From NCBI RefSeq assembly GCF_001547895.1, contig NZ_AP014627.1:2111501-2175500 (forward strand): a stretch of DNA of 64,000 nt. Direction: 5' to 3'. Of the stretch, positions 51,205 to 61,412 are shown piece after piece (position 1 is the stretch's first letter; each line of letters begins with the position of its first letter). The notes under the pieces were generated by a model. It was not told where the DNA came from and searched no databases. It worked only from the letters and a program-made list of their open reading frames with translations. Source of the stretch: Pseudomonas sp. Os17 (lineage in GTDB: Bacteria > Pseudomonadota > Gammaproteobacteria > Pseudomonadales > Pseudomonadaceae). The translations under genes and the position numbers were made by a program.

Positions 51205-53880
51205 CTTGTCCGGCAAGGGCGCGAACAGGGCTTCGATGTCTTCGCTCTGCAGCTTCCAGTCGCCGGCCGTGCGCCCGTCCAGCACGCCTGCCGCCAGGTC
51301 CGATTTCTCCTGTTGCAGGTGCTGGATCTTCTCTTCCACAGTGCCGCGGGCGATCAGCTTGTAGACGAATACCGGCTTTTCCTGGCCAATGCGGTAGGCG
51401 CGATCGGTGGCCTGGCTCTCGGTCGCCGGGTTCCACCACGGATCGTAGTGGATCACGGTGTCGGCCTCGGTCAGGTTGAGGCCTACGCCGCCGGCCTTGA
51501 GGCTGATCAGGAAGATCTGCAGCTTGCCGCTCTGGAAATCCCGCACCGGCGTGCGCCGATCCCGGGTCTGGCCGGTGAGCAGGGCGTAGGCAACGTTGCG
51601 TCGTTTCAGTTCGGCCTCGATCAGGCTCAGCATCGAGGTGAACTGGGAAAACAGCAGAATGCGTCGACCTTCCTCAAACAGCTCCTCGAGCATCTCCATC
51701 AGGCTGTCCAGCTTGCCCGAGGAGCTGCCGCGCGCCGGTGGCGAGTCATTGACCAGGCGCAGGTCGCAGCACACCTGGCGCAGTTTGAGCAGGGCTTCGA
51801 GGATGATGATCTGGCTGCGGGCCACGCCCTTGCGGGTGATTTCGTCGCGGACTTTCTTGTCCATGGCCAGGCGCATGGTTTCGTAGACGTCCCGTTGCGC
51901 CTCGTTGAGTTCGACCCAGTGGATGATCTCGGTCTTGGGCGGCAGCTCAGTGGCCACTTGCTCCTTGGTGCGGCGCAGCAGGAAGGGTTTGATCCGACCG
52001 TTGAGGTGTTGCAGGCGCACGTCGCTGGCGTGCTTTTCGATCGGCACCCGGTAGTCGCGGTTGAAGCTCTTGGCATCGCCAAGCCAGCCCGGCAACAGGA
52101 AGTGAAACAGTGACCAGAGCTCCCCCAGATGGTTTTCCAAAGGCGTGCCGGACAGGCACAGGCGCTGCCGGGCATTGAGTTCGCGAGCGGCCTGGGCGGC
52201 CTTGCTCGACGGGTTCTTGATGTACTGCGCCTCATCGAGAATCAGCACGTGCAAGGGTTGCGCGGCCAGCAGTTCGACGTCCTTGGGCAGCAGCGCGTAG
52301 GTGGTCAGCAGCAGGTCGTAGTCGGCCAGTTGCGCGAAGTGTTTCTTGCGCCCCGCGCCATACAGCGCCAGAACCTTGAGTTGCGGGGTGAAGTGCGCCG
52401 CCTCGTCCAGCCAGTTGGGAATCAGGCTGGTGGGCATCACCACCATGCACGGCCGGTCCAGGCGCCCGGCATTCTTCTCGCTGAGGATGTGTGCCAGGGT
52501 CTGCAGGGTTTTGCCCAGGCCCATGTCATCGGCGAGGATGCCGCCCACTTCCAGTTGGCGCAGGGACTGCATCCAGCTCAAGCCTTCCTGCTGATAGGGG
52601 CGCAGGGTGGCATTCAACCCTTCTGGCACCGGCGCCGAGTAGTCCTTGATGTCGCGCAGGCGCTGGGCAAAGGTGCGGATATGCTCGCCACCTTCCCAGA
52701 GCAGCGGCAGGTCCTGCAGCGGGTTGAGGCGGGTGGCGTCGGCGCTGCTCAGGCGCAGGGTGGTTTCGCCGGGCTCTTGCAGGTAGAACTCCCCCAGAGT
52801 GGCCAGCACCGGCTTCAGGCGCCCATAGGGCAGCGCCACTTGCAGCGGGCCGTGCAAGGAGTTGGGGCGGTGGGGAATGTTCACCAGGATCAGCTCGTCG
52901 TCGCGGCGCTTGGCCAGGCGTTCAGGGTTGAGGATCTCGGTGTGGGAGCGCATCAGGTTGAGCAGGATCGGCAGCAGGCTCAGGCGTTCGCCATTGACGA
53001 TGATCCCCAGTTCCAGGTCGAACCAGTCGCGCCCGGGGGCTTCGTCGACGCTGGCATACCAGTCGTCCACTGCGGTCAGGTCGAAGCCGAAGCCATCGTC
53101 GATCTGCAGTTCCCAGCCCTGGCTGCGCAGTTTGGGCAGTTCATTGAGGGTGAAGGTCAGCCAGGCGCTGTCGTTGACCATCTCGAACAGTTCGCCGGCG
53201 CTTTCCGGCAGGGCCTTGCTCTGCCGGGTGGCGATCTTGAAGCCCAGGCTGCGCAACTGTTCGCGCCAGCCTTGCTCCAGTTCTGGCTGGCGCTTGATGC
53301 GCAGGCTCTGGTGTTCCTGGCGGATGATCACATCGGCATTCTTCGGGCCGCTGACGTACTCGCCCCCGTAGTTGAACGACAGCGCGGCGCGGTGCTGGAT
53401 GTAGCGCTGCATCTTGCCGTTGCGCGGTTCGAAGGCACTGAACTCGATGCTGGCCAGCCACAGGCGCGGTACTGGACGCACGTCCTCCAGCAGCACCTGG
53501 GGCAGGGCGGCGGGGCGACGGCTGTCGAGCACGGCAGAGAGTTTCTCCAGCAGCTCGGCGTCCTTGGCTGCCGCCGGGTAGGCCAGGGTTTCTTCCACTT
53601 GCAGCAAGACGGCGACCACATGTTTGCAGTTGCTGCGTACCGGGCAGGTGCAATGGGTGTCGATCAGCAGCAGGCTGCCCTTGCTCGACTCGCGCAAGTT
53701 GATGCTCTGTCGGTAGACATTGCCACTGGAACCCTCGCAACTGGCGGTGATAGCGCTGTCTGCGGCGCTGACGATGCGCACGCGCTTTTCCAGGGCATAA
53801 CGCCGGCCGCGCTCCAAGGTTTGTTCCTTGAAGCGGTTGACCCAGGACGGGGCCAGGGGTTTGGTCAGGGGCGGGCTCAT
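51190..53880 (-). CDS. SNF2-type DEAD/DEAH helicase with SWIM zinc finger
   Basis: An 896-residue Swi2/Snf2-family DNA-dependent ATPase. The N-terminal third has a SWIM zinc finger CTCPVRSNCKHVVAVLL (near 79-95). The ATPase core shows LADDMGLGKTLQTLAHIL (motif I), LILDEAQYIKNPSSKAA (DEAQ, motif II), RLCLSGTPLENHLGELW (motif III) and, in the C-terminal lobe, LLFSQFTSMLSLIE, SLKAGGVGLNLTEADTVIHYD and ATDRAYRIGQ (motif VI). It probably remodels DNA-bound complexes; no specific substrate is known to me. ATG 53880. Confidence 0.95.
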   Translation of the reverse strand: MSPPLTKPLAPSWVNRFKEQTLERGRRYALEKRVRIVSAADSAITASCEGSSGNVYRQSINLRESSKGSLLLIDTHCTCPVRSNCKHVVAVLLQVEETLAYPAAAKDAELLEKLSAVLDSRRPAALPQVLLEDVRPVPRLWLASIEFSAFEPRNGKMQRYIQHRAALSFNYGGEYVSGPKNADVIIRQEHQSLRIKRQPELEQGWREQLRSLGFKIATRQSKALPESAGELFEMVNDSAWLTFTLNELPKLRSQGWELQIDDGFGFDLTAVDDWYASVDEAPGRDWFDLELGIIVNGERLSLLPILLNLMRSHTEILNPERLAKRRDDELILVNIPHRPNSLHGPLQVALPYGRLKPVLATLGEFYLQEPGETTLRLSSADATRLNPLQDLPLLWEGGEHIRTFAQRLRDIKDYSAPVPEGLNATLRPYQQEGLSWMQSLRQLEVGGILADDMGLGKTLQTLAHILSEKNAGRLDRPCMVVMPTSLIPNWLDEAAHFTPQLKVLALYGAGRKKHFAQLADYDLLLTTYALLPKDVELLAAQPLHVLILDEAQYIKNPSSKAAQAARELNARQRLCLSGTPLENHLGELWSLFHFLLPGWLGDAKSFNRDYRVPIEKHASDVRLQHLNGRIKPFLLRRTKEQVATELPPKTEIIHWVELNEAQRDVYETMRLAMDKKVRDEITRKGVARSQIIILEALLKLRQVCCDLRLVNDSPPARGSSSGKLDSLMEMLEELFEEGRRILLFSQFTSMLSLIEAELKRRNVAYALLTGQTRDRRTPVRDFQSGKLQIFLISLKAGGVGLNLTEADTVIHYDPWWNPATESQATDRAYRIGQEKPVFVYKLIARGTVEEKIQHLQQEKSDLAAGVLDGRTAGDWKLQSEDIEALFAPLPDKKTGR

Positions 53881-53891
53881 AGGGACTTCGA

Positions 53892-54458
53892 TCAGTCCGG
53901 TATTTCAGTTGGAGCGGGGCGGGGTGCCGGTGCGGTGAGCGAGGTGATCTTGATCAGCAGGGCCAGATGGCCGTTGTCCAGGTAGTTGAGCTGGCCGTTC
54001 TTGGTGTGGCTCTGCTGTTTCAGGCGTTCGCTGCGGGTGACCAGGCCATTGCTGTCGATCTGGTTGATCCAGAAGTCCGCGTCGACATCGGTGAAGCGCC
54101 CGAGCTTGAGGTTCAGGGTGCCTTCGATGGGGAACTGGCCGAACTGTTCCGGACCGTCGCTGAGGGCCACCTTGACCGGGGTTTCCCCCAGGGTCTGCTG
54201 CCAGGCCTTGTGCAGCAGCACGCTGTAGTTGCCACTGGCGTTGAGCTTGTCGACGATCCCGCCCAGGGCGGGCGTGCGCTGGCTGTCGGGGCTCAGGTGT
54301 TGAGCGCCGGCGGCCCAGTCTTCGGGAGCGGCGCGGCTGAGGATCTGCGGCTCGGCGTTCTGCCGGACAAGGATCATTTCCACCTGATACAGGTCGTCGG
54401 CAAACGCCATGGGCGCGACCAGGGTCAGGAGCAGGGTCAGGGAGCGGAACAGGCGCAT
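53892..54458 (-). CDS. CsiV-like secreted protein
   Basis: A 188-residue exported protein with signal peptide (MRLFRSLTLLLTLVAPMAFA) and the family opening DDLYQVEMILVRQN. The body holds TLNLKLGRFTDVDADFWIN and ERLKQQSHTKNGQLNYLDNG, matching the CsiV (peptidoglycan-binding inhibitor) family. In Vibrio, CsiV helps TrxP/TseV-type immunity or chitinase traits; I would not transfer a function. It lies 10 nt after mfd and 11 nt before the helicase gene, all on the minus strand, so they may be one operon. Confidence 0.82.
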   Translation of the reverse strand: MRLFRSLTLLLTLVAPMAFADDLYQVEMILVRQNAEPQILSRAAPEDWAAGAQHLSPDSQRTPALGGIVDKLNASGNYSVLLHKAWQQTLGETPVKVALSDGPEQFGQFPIEGTLNLKLGRFTDVDADFWINQIDSNGLVTRSERLKQQSHTKNGQLNYLDNGHLALLIKITSLTAPAPRPAPTEIPD

Positions 54459-54468
54459 GGGGCGTCCT

Positions 54469-57400
54469 TCAAGCAGTTTTCGGGGTGAGGCGTTCAAACA
54501 GTGCCTCCAATGTATTAAAGCGCTCTTCCGGGCGCTCCATCGGCACCATGAACTTGAACAGGGTTGCGCCTTCGAATTTGTAGCGTTTGGGTTGGCTCTG
54601 GATCAGCTTGATCAGCGCCAAGGGGTCTACCGGAGTGTCCGCGGCGAATTCGATACGCCCGCCTTGCGGGCCGCCATCGACCTTCTTGATCCCCAGGGTC
54701 TCGGCCTGGAGCTTCAGCAGGGTCAGGCGGATCAGGTTCTTGGTCGGCTCGGGCAGCAGGCCGAAGCGGTCGATCATTTCCACCTGCAGGTCCTTCAGGC
54801 CGTCTTCGTCGGTGGCGGAGGCGATGCGCTTGTAGAGAATCAGGCGCGCGTGCACATCCGGCAGGTAGTCCTCGGGAATCAGCGCCGGCAGGCGCAGGTT
54901 GATTTCCGGCCCGCCGCCCAGGGGCTGGTCGAGGTTCGGCTGTTCGCCCTTGCGGATGGCTTTTACCGCGCGCTCGAGCATCTCCATATAAAGGGTGAAG
55001 CCCACCGCCTGGATCTGCCCGCTCTGGCCGTCGCCCAGCAGTTCGCCGGCGCCGCGGATCTCCAAGTCGTTGGTGGCCAGGACAAAGCCGGCCCCCAGGT
55101 CCTGGGTATTGGCGATGGCTTCCAGGCGCTTTTCCGCGTCCGGGGTGATCTGCTGGCGCGGTGGCGTCAAGAGGTACGCGTAGGCCTGGTGGTGGCTGCG
55201 TCCGACCCGGCCGCGCAACTGGTGCAGTTGGGCCAGGCCGAACTTGTCGGCGCGCTCGATGATGATGGTGTTGGCGCTGGGCACGTCGATCCCGGTCTCG
55301 ATGATGGTCGAGGCGATCAGCACGTTGAAGCGCTTGTGGTAGAAGTCGCTCATCACCTGTTCGAGTTCGCGTTCGCGCATCTGCCCGTGGCCGATGCCGA
55401 TCCGGGCTTCGGGCACCAGTTCGGCCAGCTCGGCGGCGCATTTCTCGATGGTCTTCACGTCGTTGTGCAGGTAGTACACCTGGCCGCCACGCAGCAGTTC
55501 GCGCAGCAGGGCCTCTTTGACCGTGCTCTTGTTCTGCTCCATGACGAAGGTCCGCACCGACAGGCGGCGGGCCGGCGGGGTGGCGATGATCGACAGGTCG
55601 CGCATGCCCGAGACTGCCATGTTCAGGGTCCGCGGGATCGGCGTGGCGGTCAGGGTGAGGATGTCGACTTCGCTGCGCAGGGCCTTGAGCTGTTCTTTCT
55701 GGCGCACGCCGAAACGGTGTTCTTCGTCGATGATCACCAGCCCCAGGTTCTTGATCTTCACATCGTCCTGCAACAGCTTGTGGGTGCCGATGACGATGTC
55801 GATCTTGCCTTCGGCCAGGTCCGCCACCGCGGCGTTCACTTCCTTGGCCGACTTGAAGCGGCTCATCACTTCCACGGTCACCGGCCAGTCGGCGAAGCGG
55901 TCGCGGAAGCTGTTGTAGTGCTGTTGGGCGAGCAGGGTGGTGGGCACCAGGATCGCCACCTGCTTGCCGCCGTGGACCGCAATGAACGCGGCGCGCATGG
56001 CCACTTCGGTCTTGCCGAAGCCGACGTCGCCGCACACCAGGCGGTCCATCGGCTTGCCCGAGAGCATGTCCTCGCGCACCGCTTCGATGGTGCTCTGCTG
56101 GTCCGGGGTTTCCTCGAAGGGGAAGCCGGCGCTGAAGGTGGCGTAGTCGGCCTTCGGATCGGCGAACGCGTAGCCTTCGCGGGCGGCGCGGCGGGCATAG
56201 ATGTCCAGCAGCTCGGCGGCCACATCGCGGACTTGCTCGGCGGCCTTGCGCTTGGCTTTCTGCCAGGCTTCCGAGCCCAGGCGGTGCAACGGCGCCAGGG
56301 CGTCGTCGCTGCCGGTGTAGCGGGCGATCAGGTGCAGGTTGGCCACGGGCACGTAGAGCTTGGCGCCCTCGGCGTACTCCAGGGTCAGGAACTCGGCGGC
56401 CTGGTTGTCGATCTCCAGGGTCGCCAGGCCCAGGTAGCGGCCGACACCGTGGTCGATGTGCACCACCGGCGCGCCTTCACGCAGCTCGGTGAGGTTCTTG
56501 ATCACTGCATCGTTATTGGCGTCGGCGCGTTTTTCCCGACGCCGGCGCTGCATCACCCGCTGGCCGAACAGTGGGCTCTCGGCCACCAGGGCCAGGGCTG
56601 GATCGTCCAGCACCAGGCCTTCGTCCAGGGGCGCGATGGTGATCGCCAGGCGTTCCTTGCTGGCGACGAAGTCCGGCCAGCTGTCGACGGTCTTGGGGCG
56701 CAGCTTGAGGCGTTCCAGCAACTCCAGCAGCACTTCCCGGCGGCCGGCGGATTCGGCGGTGAACAGCACCCGGCCGGGGAACTCGTCGAGGAAGCCCGAG
56801 AGCGCCGCCAGCGGCTGGTTGGCCTTGGCTTCGATGGCCAGGTTGGGCAGTTCGTGGGCCGGAAAGCGCTCGCGACCGACGCCGGTTTCGATGTCCTGCT
56901 GGCTGGCCACCACCCGTGGCCAGTTCTTCAGGCGGGCGAAGCAGTCTTCTACCGGCAGGAACAGTTCGGCCGGCGGCAGGAGCGGGCGCGAAGGGTCGAC
57001 GCGGCGTTCTTCGTAACGGTTGCGTACATCGTTCCAGAAGTTTTCCGCGGCCTGTTCGATGCCCGGCAGGGAGAACACCTGGGTGTCCTGGGGCAGGTAG
57101 TCGAACAGGGTCGAGGTCTCTTCGAAGAACAGCGGCAGGTAGTACTCGATACCGGCCGGGGTAATCCCGCTGCTCAGGTCCTGGAAGATCGGGCAGCGGC
57201 GGAAGTCCACGTCGAAGCGTTCGCGAAAGCGTGCCTTGAAACGGGTTACCGCTTCTTTCTGCAGGGGGAATTCCTTGGCCGGCAGCAGGCGCACCGAGTC
57301 GACCTTGTCGATGGAGCGCTGGTTCTCCGGGTCGAAGGTGCGCAGGGTTTCGATTTCGTCGTCGAACAGATCGATGCGGTACGGCAGCTTGCTGCCCATG

Positions 57401-57918
57401 GGGAACAGGTCGATCAGCGCGCCGCGCACGGTGAATTCGCCGTGCTCGTAGACCGTGTCGACGTAGCGGTAGCCGCTGGCCTCCAGACGCGTGCGCATCT
57501 GTTCCACATCGAGCTTCTGGCCGACATCCAGCACCAGGCTGCTGCCCAGCAGGAACTGGGTTGGCGCCAGGCGATGCAGGGCGGTGGTGATCGGCACCAC
57601 CAGCACGCCGTGCTCCAGCTCCGGCAGCCGGTAGAGGCTGGCGATGCGCTGGGAAATGATGTCCTGGTGCGGCGAGAACAGGTCGTAGGGCAGGGTTTCC
57701 CAATCGGGGAAATGCAGCACCGGCAAGTCCGGGGCGAAGAAGCTCAGCTCCTGTTCCAGCCGGTCAGCGCTTTGGCTGTCGGCGGTCAGCAGGAGGGTAA
57801 AGCGCTTGGCAGCGCTGGCGGCTTCGGCGATGGCCAGGCTCAGGGCGGCACCGGGCAGGTTGCCCCAATGCTGTTTACCGGCGGCGGCGGGGAGTAGCGG
57901 TAGACGCAGGACGGGCAC
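54469..57918 (-). CDS. mfd: Transcription-repair coupling factor Mfd
   Basis: A 1149-residue translocase that removes stalled RNA polymerase at lesions and recruits UvrA. Domain order: UvrB-like D1-D2 with ...LLTADSQSADRLEQELSFF, RNA polymerase-interacting domain near 480-560 (VVHIDHGVGRYLGLATLEI), RecG-like translocase with GDVGFGKTEVAMRAAF (Walker A, near 630) and IIDEEHRFGVRQKE (DEEH), then TRG motif region and D7. The start is GTG at 57918 (MPVLRLPLLPAAAGKQHWG), as no in-frame ATG fits the family N-terminus. About 370 nt divide it from the divergent GAPDH gene. Confidence 0.97.
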   Translation of the reverse strand: MPVLRLPLLPAAAGKQHWGNLPGAALSLAIAEAASAAKRFTLLLTADSQSADRLEQELSFFAPDLPVLHFPDWETLPYDLFSPHQDIISQRIASLYRLPELEHGVLVVPITTALHRLAPTQFLLGSSLVLDVGQKLDVEQMRTRLEASGYRYVDTVYEHGEFTVRGALIDLFPMGSKLPYRIDLFDDEIETLRTFDPENQRSIDKVDSVRLLPAKEFPLQKEAVTRFKARFRERFDVDFRRCPIFQDLSSGITPAGIEYYLPLFFEETSTLFDYLPQDTQVFSLPGIEQAAENFWNDVRNRYEERRVDPSRPLLPPAELFLPVEDCFARLKNWPRVVASQQDIETGVGRERFPAHELPNLAIEAKANQPLAALSGFLDEFPGRVLFTAESAGRREVLLELLERLKLRPKTVDSWPDFVASKERLAITIAPLDEGLVLDDPALALVAESPLFGQRVMQRRRREKRADANNDAVIKNLTELREGAPVVHIDHGVGRYLGLATLEIDNQAAEFLTLEYAEGAKLYVPVANLHLIARYTGSDDALAPLHRLGSEAWQKAKRKAAEQVRDVAAELLDIYARRAAREGYAFADPKADYATFSAGFPFEETPDQQSTIEAVREDMLSGKPMDRLVCGDVGFGKTEVAMRAAFIAVHGGKQVAILVPTTLLAQQHYNSFRDRFADWPVTVEVMSRFKSAKEVNAAVADLAEGKIDIVIGTHKLLQDDVKIKNLGLVIIDEEHRFGVRQKEQLKALRSEVDILTLTATPIPRTLNMAVSGMRDLSIIATPPARRLSVRTFVMEQNKSTVKEALLRELLRGGQVYYLHNDVKTIEKCAAELAELVPEARIGIGHGQMRERELEQVMSDFYHKRFNVLIASTIIETGIDVPSANTIIIERADKFGLAQLHQLRGRVGRSHHQAYAYLLTPPRQQITPDAEKRLEAIANTQDLGAGFVLATNDLEIRGAGELLGDGQSGQIQAVGFTLYMEMLERAVKAIRKGEQPNLDQPLGGGPEINLRLPALIPEDYLPDVHARLILYKRIASATDEDGLKDLQVEMIDRFGLLPEPTKNLIRLTLLKLQAETLGIKKVDGGPQGGRIEFAADTPVDPLALIKLIQSQPKRYKFEGATLFKFMVPMERPEERFNTLEALFERLTPKTA

Positions 57919-58287
57919 GGACGGTCAAGCTCCAAGCGTTGCGACGAAAGTCGGTAATTGTAACGGCCCCGGGTGGCCACTGTCAGTGGCTGATGCGTCT
58001 ATTACGCCGGTCCGGGCAAATGTAGTGGCTATGACAACAAAATGTGCTTTTTGGGCGCAAATGTAGTGCCGAATCCGGCTGGTGTTACGGAGGGTTACAG
58101 ACAGCCTGTAGAGCTGTCCAAAAAATTGACGCTGCTGGAAGCCGCGGTTTTACTGGCCTCCAGCACAGTGGTGTTTTTTTGCAAGGGCTTTTTGTTACGT
58201 TCCGCACGACAGGCGCGCATTGCTACGACAAGAACAGGGCGGCATAATGTAGCCCCTTTTTTCTGCCCCTACATGTGGAAGGTTCCC
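57919..58287. other. Non-coding region between mfd and the GAPDH gene
   Basis: About 370 nt that should contain both divergent promoters. It holds a 12-nt direct repeat (GCAAATGTAGTG at 58016-58027 and 58057-58068) and AT-rich stretches near 58130-58260. The in-frame extension of the GAPDH frame through here (from 58042) does not look coding. Confidence 0.7.
58016..58068 (+). promoter_or_regulatory. Direct repeat with TGTAGT half-sites before the GAPDH gene
   Basis: GCAAATGTAGTG occurs twice, 41 bp apart. TGTAGT is the half-site of the RpiR-family regulator RccR of P. fluorescens (TGTAGT...ACTACA), which controls gap and gluconeogenic genes, from memory. Matching inverted halves are not evident. 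Confidence 0.4.
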
Positions 58288-59736
58288 GTGACTCAGAAGC
58301 CCGACCAGTGTCTTGGTGAATGGATCGACCGTGAAGCACTCGCAGAAGCGATGATTCCGCTTATCGGTCAGCTCTACCGCAATAACAATGTGGTGAGCTC
58401 GATCTATGGCCGCAGCCTGATCAACCAGTCTGTCATCGCGATTCTCAAGGCTCATCGCTTTGCTCGCCATCGCTCCTCCGACGACAGCGAACTCTCCGTC
58501 CACGAAACATTCCCACTGCTCAAGGCCATGAGCGAGCTCAAGCTCGGCGCGGCTTCGGTAGACCTGGGCAAGTTGGCGTTCAAATTCCGCAACGAAGGCA
58601 ATGGCCGCAGCGCCGAGCAGTTCGTGCGTGAAGAAATGGCTGACGTGGTTGGCCAGCAAAACGCTTCGGCCCGCAAAGGCACTGACGTTGTCCTGTACGG
58701 CTTCGGTCGTATCGGCCGCCTGCTGGCGCGCATCCTGATCGAGAAAACCGGTGGCGGCGACGGCCTGCGCCTGCGGGCCATCGTGGTGCGCAAAGGCGCC
58801 GAAAACGACCTGACCAAGCGCGCCAGCCTGCTGCGTCGCGACTCGGTACACGGTTCGTTCAACGGCACCATCACCATCGACGAAGAAAACAACACCATCA
58901 CTGCCAACGGCAACCTGATCCAGGTGATCTACGCGAAGAACCCGACCGAGGTGGACTACACCCAGTACGGGATCAAGAACGCGCTGCTGGTGGACAACAC
59001 TGGTGTATGGCGTGACGCCGACGGCCTGGGCCAGCACCTGGCCTGCCCGGGTATCGACCGCGTGGTTCTGACTGCGCCTGGCAAAGGCAAGCTGAAGAAC
59101 ATCGTTCACGGTATCAACCACAACGAAATCACCGCTGAAGACAAGATCGTGTCCGCCGCTTCCTGCACCACCAACGCCATCGTGCCGGTGCTCAAGGCTG
59201 TGAATGACAAGTTCGGCATCATCAACGGTCACGTCGAAACCGTTCACTCGTACACCAACGACCAGAACCTGATCGACAACTTCCACAAGGGCGATCGCCG
59301 TGGCCGTAGCGCCGCGCTGAACATGGTCATCACCGAAACCGGTGCTGCCACTGCTGCTGCCAAGGCCCTGCCTGAGCTGGCCGGCAAGCTGACCGGCAAC
59401 GCGATCCGCGTTCCAACGCCAAACGTGTCGATGGCCATTCTCAACCTGAACCTTGAGAAAGCCGCCACCCGTGAAGAGATGAACGAGTACCTGCGCTACA
59501 TGGCGCTGCACTCCGACCTGCACAAGCAGATCGACTTCGTCAATTCGCAGGAAGTGGTCTCCACCGACTTCGTCGGTTCGCGCCACGCCGGTGTGGTCGA
59601 CGCTGAAGCCACCATCGTTCAGGACAACCGCGTTGTTCTGTATGTCTGGTACGACAACGAGTTCGGTTACAGCTGCCAGGTCGTGCGCGTGATGGAAGAC
59701 ATGGCCGGGGTCAACCCGCCAGCGTTCCCACGCTAA
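58288..59736 (+). CDS. gap: Glyceraldehyde-3-phosphate dehydrogenase, long form
   Basis: A 482-residue GAPDH, about 150 residues longer than the classical enzyme. An N-terminal helical region (CLGEWIDREALAEAMIPLIG, SIYGRSLINQSVIAILKAHR) precedes the NAD domain (LYGFGRIGRLLARILIEKTG). The active Cys lies in SAASCTTNAIVPVL, followed by HSYTNDQNLIDNFHKGDRRG, and WYDNEFGYSCQVVR ends the catalytic domain. GTG 58288 has GGAAGG 5 nt upstream. Pseudomonas has several GAPDHs; this long form is thought to serve gluconeogenesis. A bidirectional terminator follows. Confidence 0.95.
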   Translation: MTQKPDQCLGEWIDREALAEAMIPLIGQLYRNNNVVSSIYGRSLINQSVIAILKAHRFARHRSSDDSELSVHETFPLLKAMSELKLGAASVDLGKLAFKFRNEGNGRSAEQFVREEMADVVGQQNASARKGTDVVLYGFGRIGRLLARILIEKTGGGDGLRLRAIVVRKGAENDLTKRASLLRRDSVHGSFNGTITIDEENNTITANGNLIQVIYAKNPTEVDYTQYGIKNALLVDNTGVWRDADGLGQHLACPGIDRVVLTAPGKGKLKNIVHGINHNEITAEDKIVSAASCTTNAIVPVLKAVNDKFGIINGHVETVHSYTNDQNLIDNFHKGDRRGRSAALNMVITETGAATAAAKALPELAGKLTGNAIRVPTPNVSMAILNLNLEKAATREEMNEYLRYMALHSDLHKQIDFVNSQEVVSTDFVGSRHAGVVDAEATIVQDNRVVLYVWYDNEFGYSCQVVRVMEDMAGVNPPAFPR

Positions 59737-59749
59737 GCGATAGCTGAAA

Positions 59750-59780
59750 CAAAAACGCCCCGACTCGTCGGGCGTTTTTG
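59750..59780. terminator. Terminator of the GAPDH gene
   Basis: AAAAACGCCCCGAC, short loop, GTCGGGCGTTTTTG with one unpaired base. T tracts lie on both strands. Confidence 0.9.
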
Positions 59781-59790
59781 TTTGTGGCTT

Positions 59791-59830
59791 TCGCCGGTCA
59801 GCCGGGGCGGCACCGGCTTGCCGGCGACGC
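59791..59830. repeat. Degenerate REP-like element
   Basis: TCGCCGG at 59791 and CCGGCGA ending near 59827 flank a REP-like CACCGGCTTGCCGGCGA. It lacks the GTAGGAGC head. Confidence 0.45.
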
Positions 59831-59836
59831 TTTGTC

Positions 59837-61129
59837 TCAGGCGCCGCCAGCCGCCTGCGCGGTACGCAGTTCGTGGCGGTTGCCACGGAATAGCACCAGG
59901 GTGGCGATCAGTCCCAGCACCGCCGCGCCGCTGAGCCAGATGCCCGGAGCTGCCTGGTTGCCCAGGACGTGGATCAGGTAGGTACAGGCCGCCGGGGTGA
60001 AGCCGCCGAAGGTTGCGGTCGCCAGGCTGTAGGCCAGGGAGAAGCCCGTGGTGCGCACTTCCACCGGCATGATCTCGGTCAGGGCCACCACCATGGCGCC
60101 GTTATACGAGCCATAGAGGAAGGACAGCCACAGCTCGACGATCAGCAGGTGACTGAAGCTGGGGTTGGCCACCAGCCAGGACAGCGCCGGGTAAGCGGTG
60201 AAGATTGCCAGGATGGTCGCGCCCAGCAGCAGCGGCTTGCGCCCGACCTTGTCCGACAGCGCGCCCATCACCGGCAGCCAGAAGAAGTTCGACAGGCCGA
60301 TGCACACGGTCACCAGCAGGGCGTCGAAATCCGACAGGTGCAGCTCGGCTTTGCCGAAGGTCGGGGTGTAGGCGGTGATCAGGTAGAAGGACACGGTGGT
60401 CATGACCACCAGGGCCATGCCGGCGATGACGATCCCGAAGTTCTGACCGATGGAGCGGACGATCTCCTGCAGCGAAGGGCGATGCTTGCGGGCCTGGAAC
60501 TCCGGGGTTTCCTCCAGGGAGCGGCGGATGATGAAGATCGCCGGAACAATCATGCAGCCCACCAGGAACGGCACGCGCCAGCCCCAGTCACCCATCTGCT
60601 CGGGGCTCAGCCAGTGGTTCAGGCCCACACCCAGCAAGCCGGCGAACACCACCGCCGCCTGTTGGCTGGCCGACTGCCAGCTGACGAAGAAGCCCTTGCG
60701 GCCCGGAGTGGAGATTTCGGCCAGGTACACCGATACCCCACCCAGTTCGACGCCCGCGGAGAAGCCTTGCAGCAGCCGGCCCAGTAACACCAGCAGGGGC
60801 GCGGCCACGCCGAGGGTGGCGTAGCCCGGCACGCAGGCGATCAGCACGGTGCCTGCGGCCATCAGCGCCAGGGTGATGATCAGGCCCTGGCGACGACCGT
60901 GGCGGTCAATGTAGGCGCCGAGGAAGATCGCCCCCAGGGGGCGCATCAGGAAGCCGGCGCCGAAGGTGGCCAGGGACAGCATCAGCGAGGCGAAGGCACT
61001 GTCGGCAGGGAAGAAGGTCTTGGCGATTGCCGTGGCGTAGAAGCCGTAGACCATGAAGTCGAACATCTCGAGGAAGTTGCCGCTGACAACGCGAAAGATC
61101 GCCTTGCCTTTGCCCGTGGTCGTGGACAT
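59837..61129 (-). CDS. MFS transporter, citrate/tricarballylate symporter type
   Basis: A 430-residue 12-helix transporter of the metabolite:H+ symporter group. Marks: [21 protein letters not shown] in helix 1, the loop motif [38 protein letters not shown], and TPEFQARK in the central loop. CitA-like citrate or tricarboxylate uptake is the likely activity, but related proteins take other organic acids. ATG 61129 is used; GTG 61138 would add three residues. In P. aeruginosa, from memory, nqrABCDEF occupies this gap between gap and apbE. Confidence 0.88.
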   Translation of the reverse strand: MSTTTGKGKAIFRVVSGNFLEMFDFMVYGFYATAIAKTFFPADSAFASLMLSLATFGAGFLMRPLGAIFLGAYIDRHGRRQGLIITLALMAAGTVLIACVPGYATLGVAAPLLVLLGRLLQGFSAGVELGGVSVYLAEISTPGRKGFFVSWQSASQQAAVVFAGLLGVGLNHWLSPEQMGDWGWRVPFLVGCMIVPAIFIIRRSLEETPEFQARKHRPSLQEIVRSIGQNFGIVIAGMALVVMTTVSFYLITAYTPTFGKAELHLSDFDALLVTVCIGLSNFFWLPVMGALSDKVGRKPLLLGATILAIFTAYPALSWLVANPSFSHLLIVELWLSFLYGSYNGAMVVALTEIMPVEVRTTGFSLAYSLATATFGGFTPAACTYLIHVLGNQAAPGIWLSGAAVLGLIATLVLFRGNRHELRTAQAAGGA

Positions 61130-61412
61130 TTTTTTCACTCACTTTGGCTGTCTTGTTAGCAATCCCTGGTCGTTATGCGTCCCTTACTGCAAAGTCGGGG
61201 CACGAGGCTGCACGCTGAACAGTTTTGTAACGATATGTGTATGAAGGCTGTCAGGCAACTAAATCTCTTGGTTGGGCCGCGAAGGCTCTGGAACGGGGTT
61301 CTGGCCGTGAGCAAGACGGGGCTCCGGGTGGGTGGGCGGCCGTCGTCTGTCACATAATGGCGTTTTGCATCGTGACGTGGCCCTGCGGGGCACTTGATTG
61401 GGAGAGTGGATT

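Noticed and set aside
54409..57897. A 1162-codon plus-strand frame opposite mfd
   Set aside because: Antisense shadow of mfd, whose motifs are complete on the minus strand.
58042..58287. In-frame N-terminal extension of the GAPDH gene
   Set aside because: The promoter-like region is AT-rich, and GTG 58288 has a good ribosome site and begins the family-like sequence.
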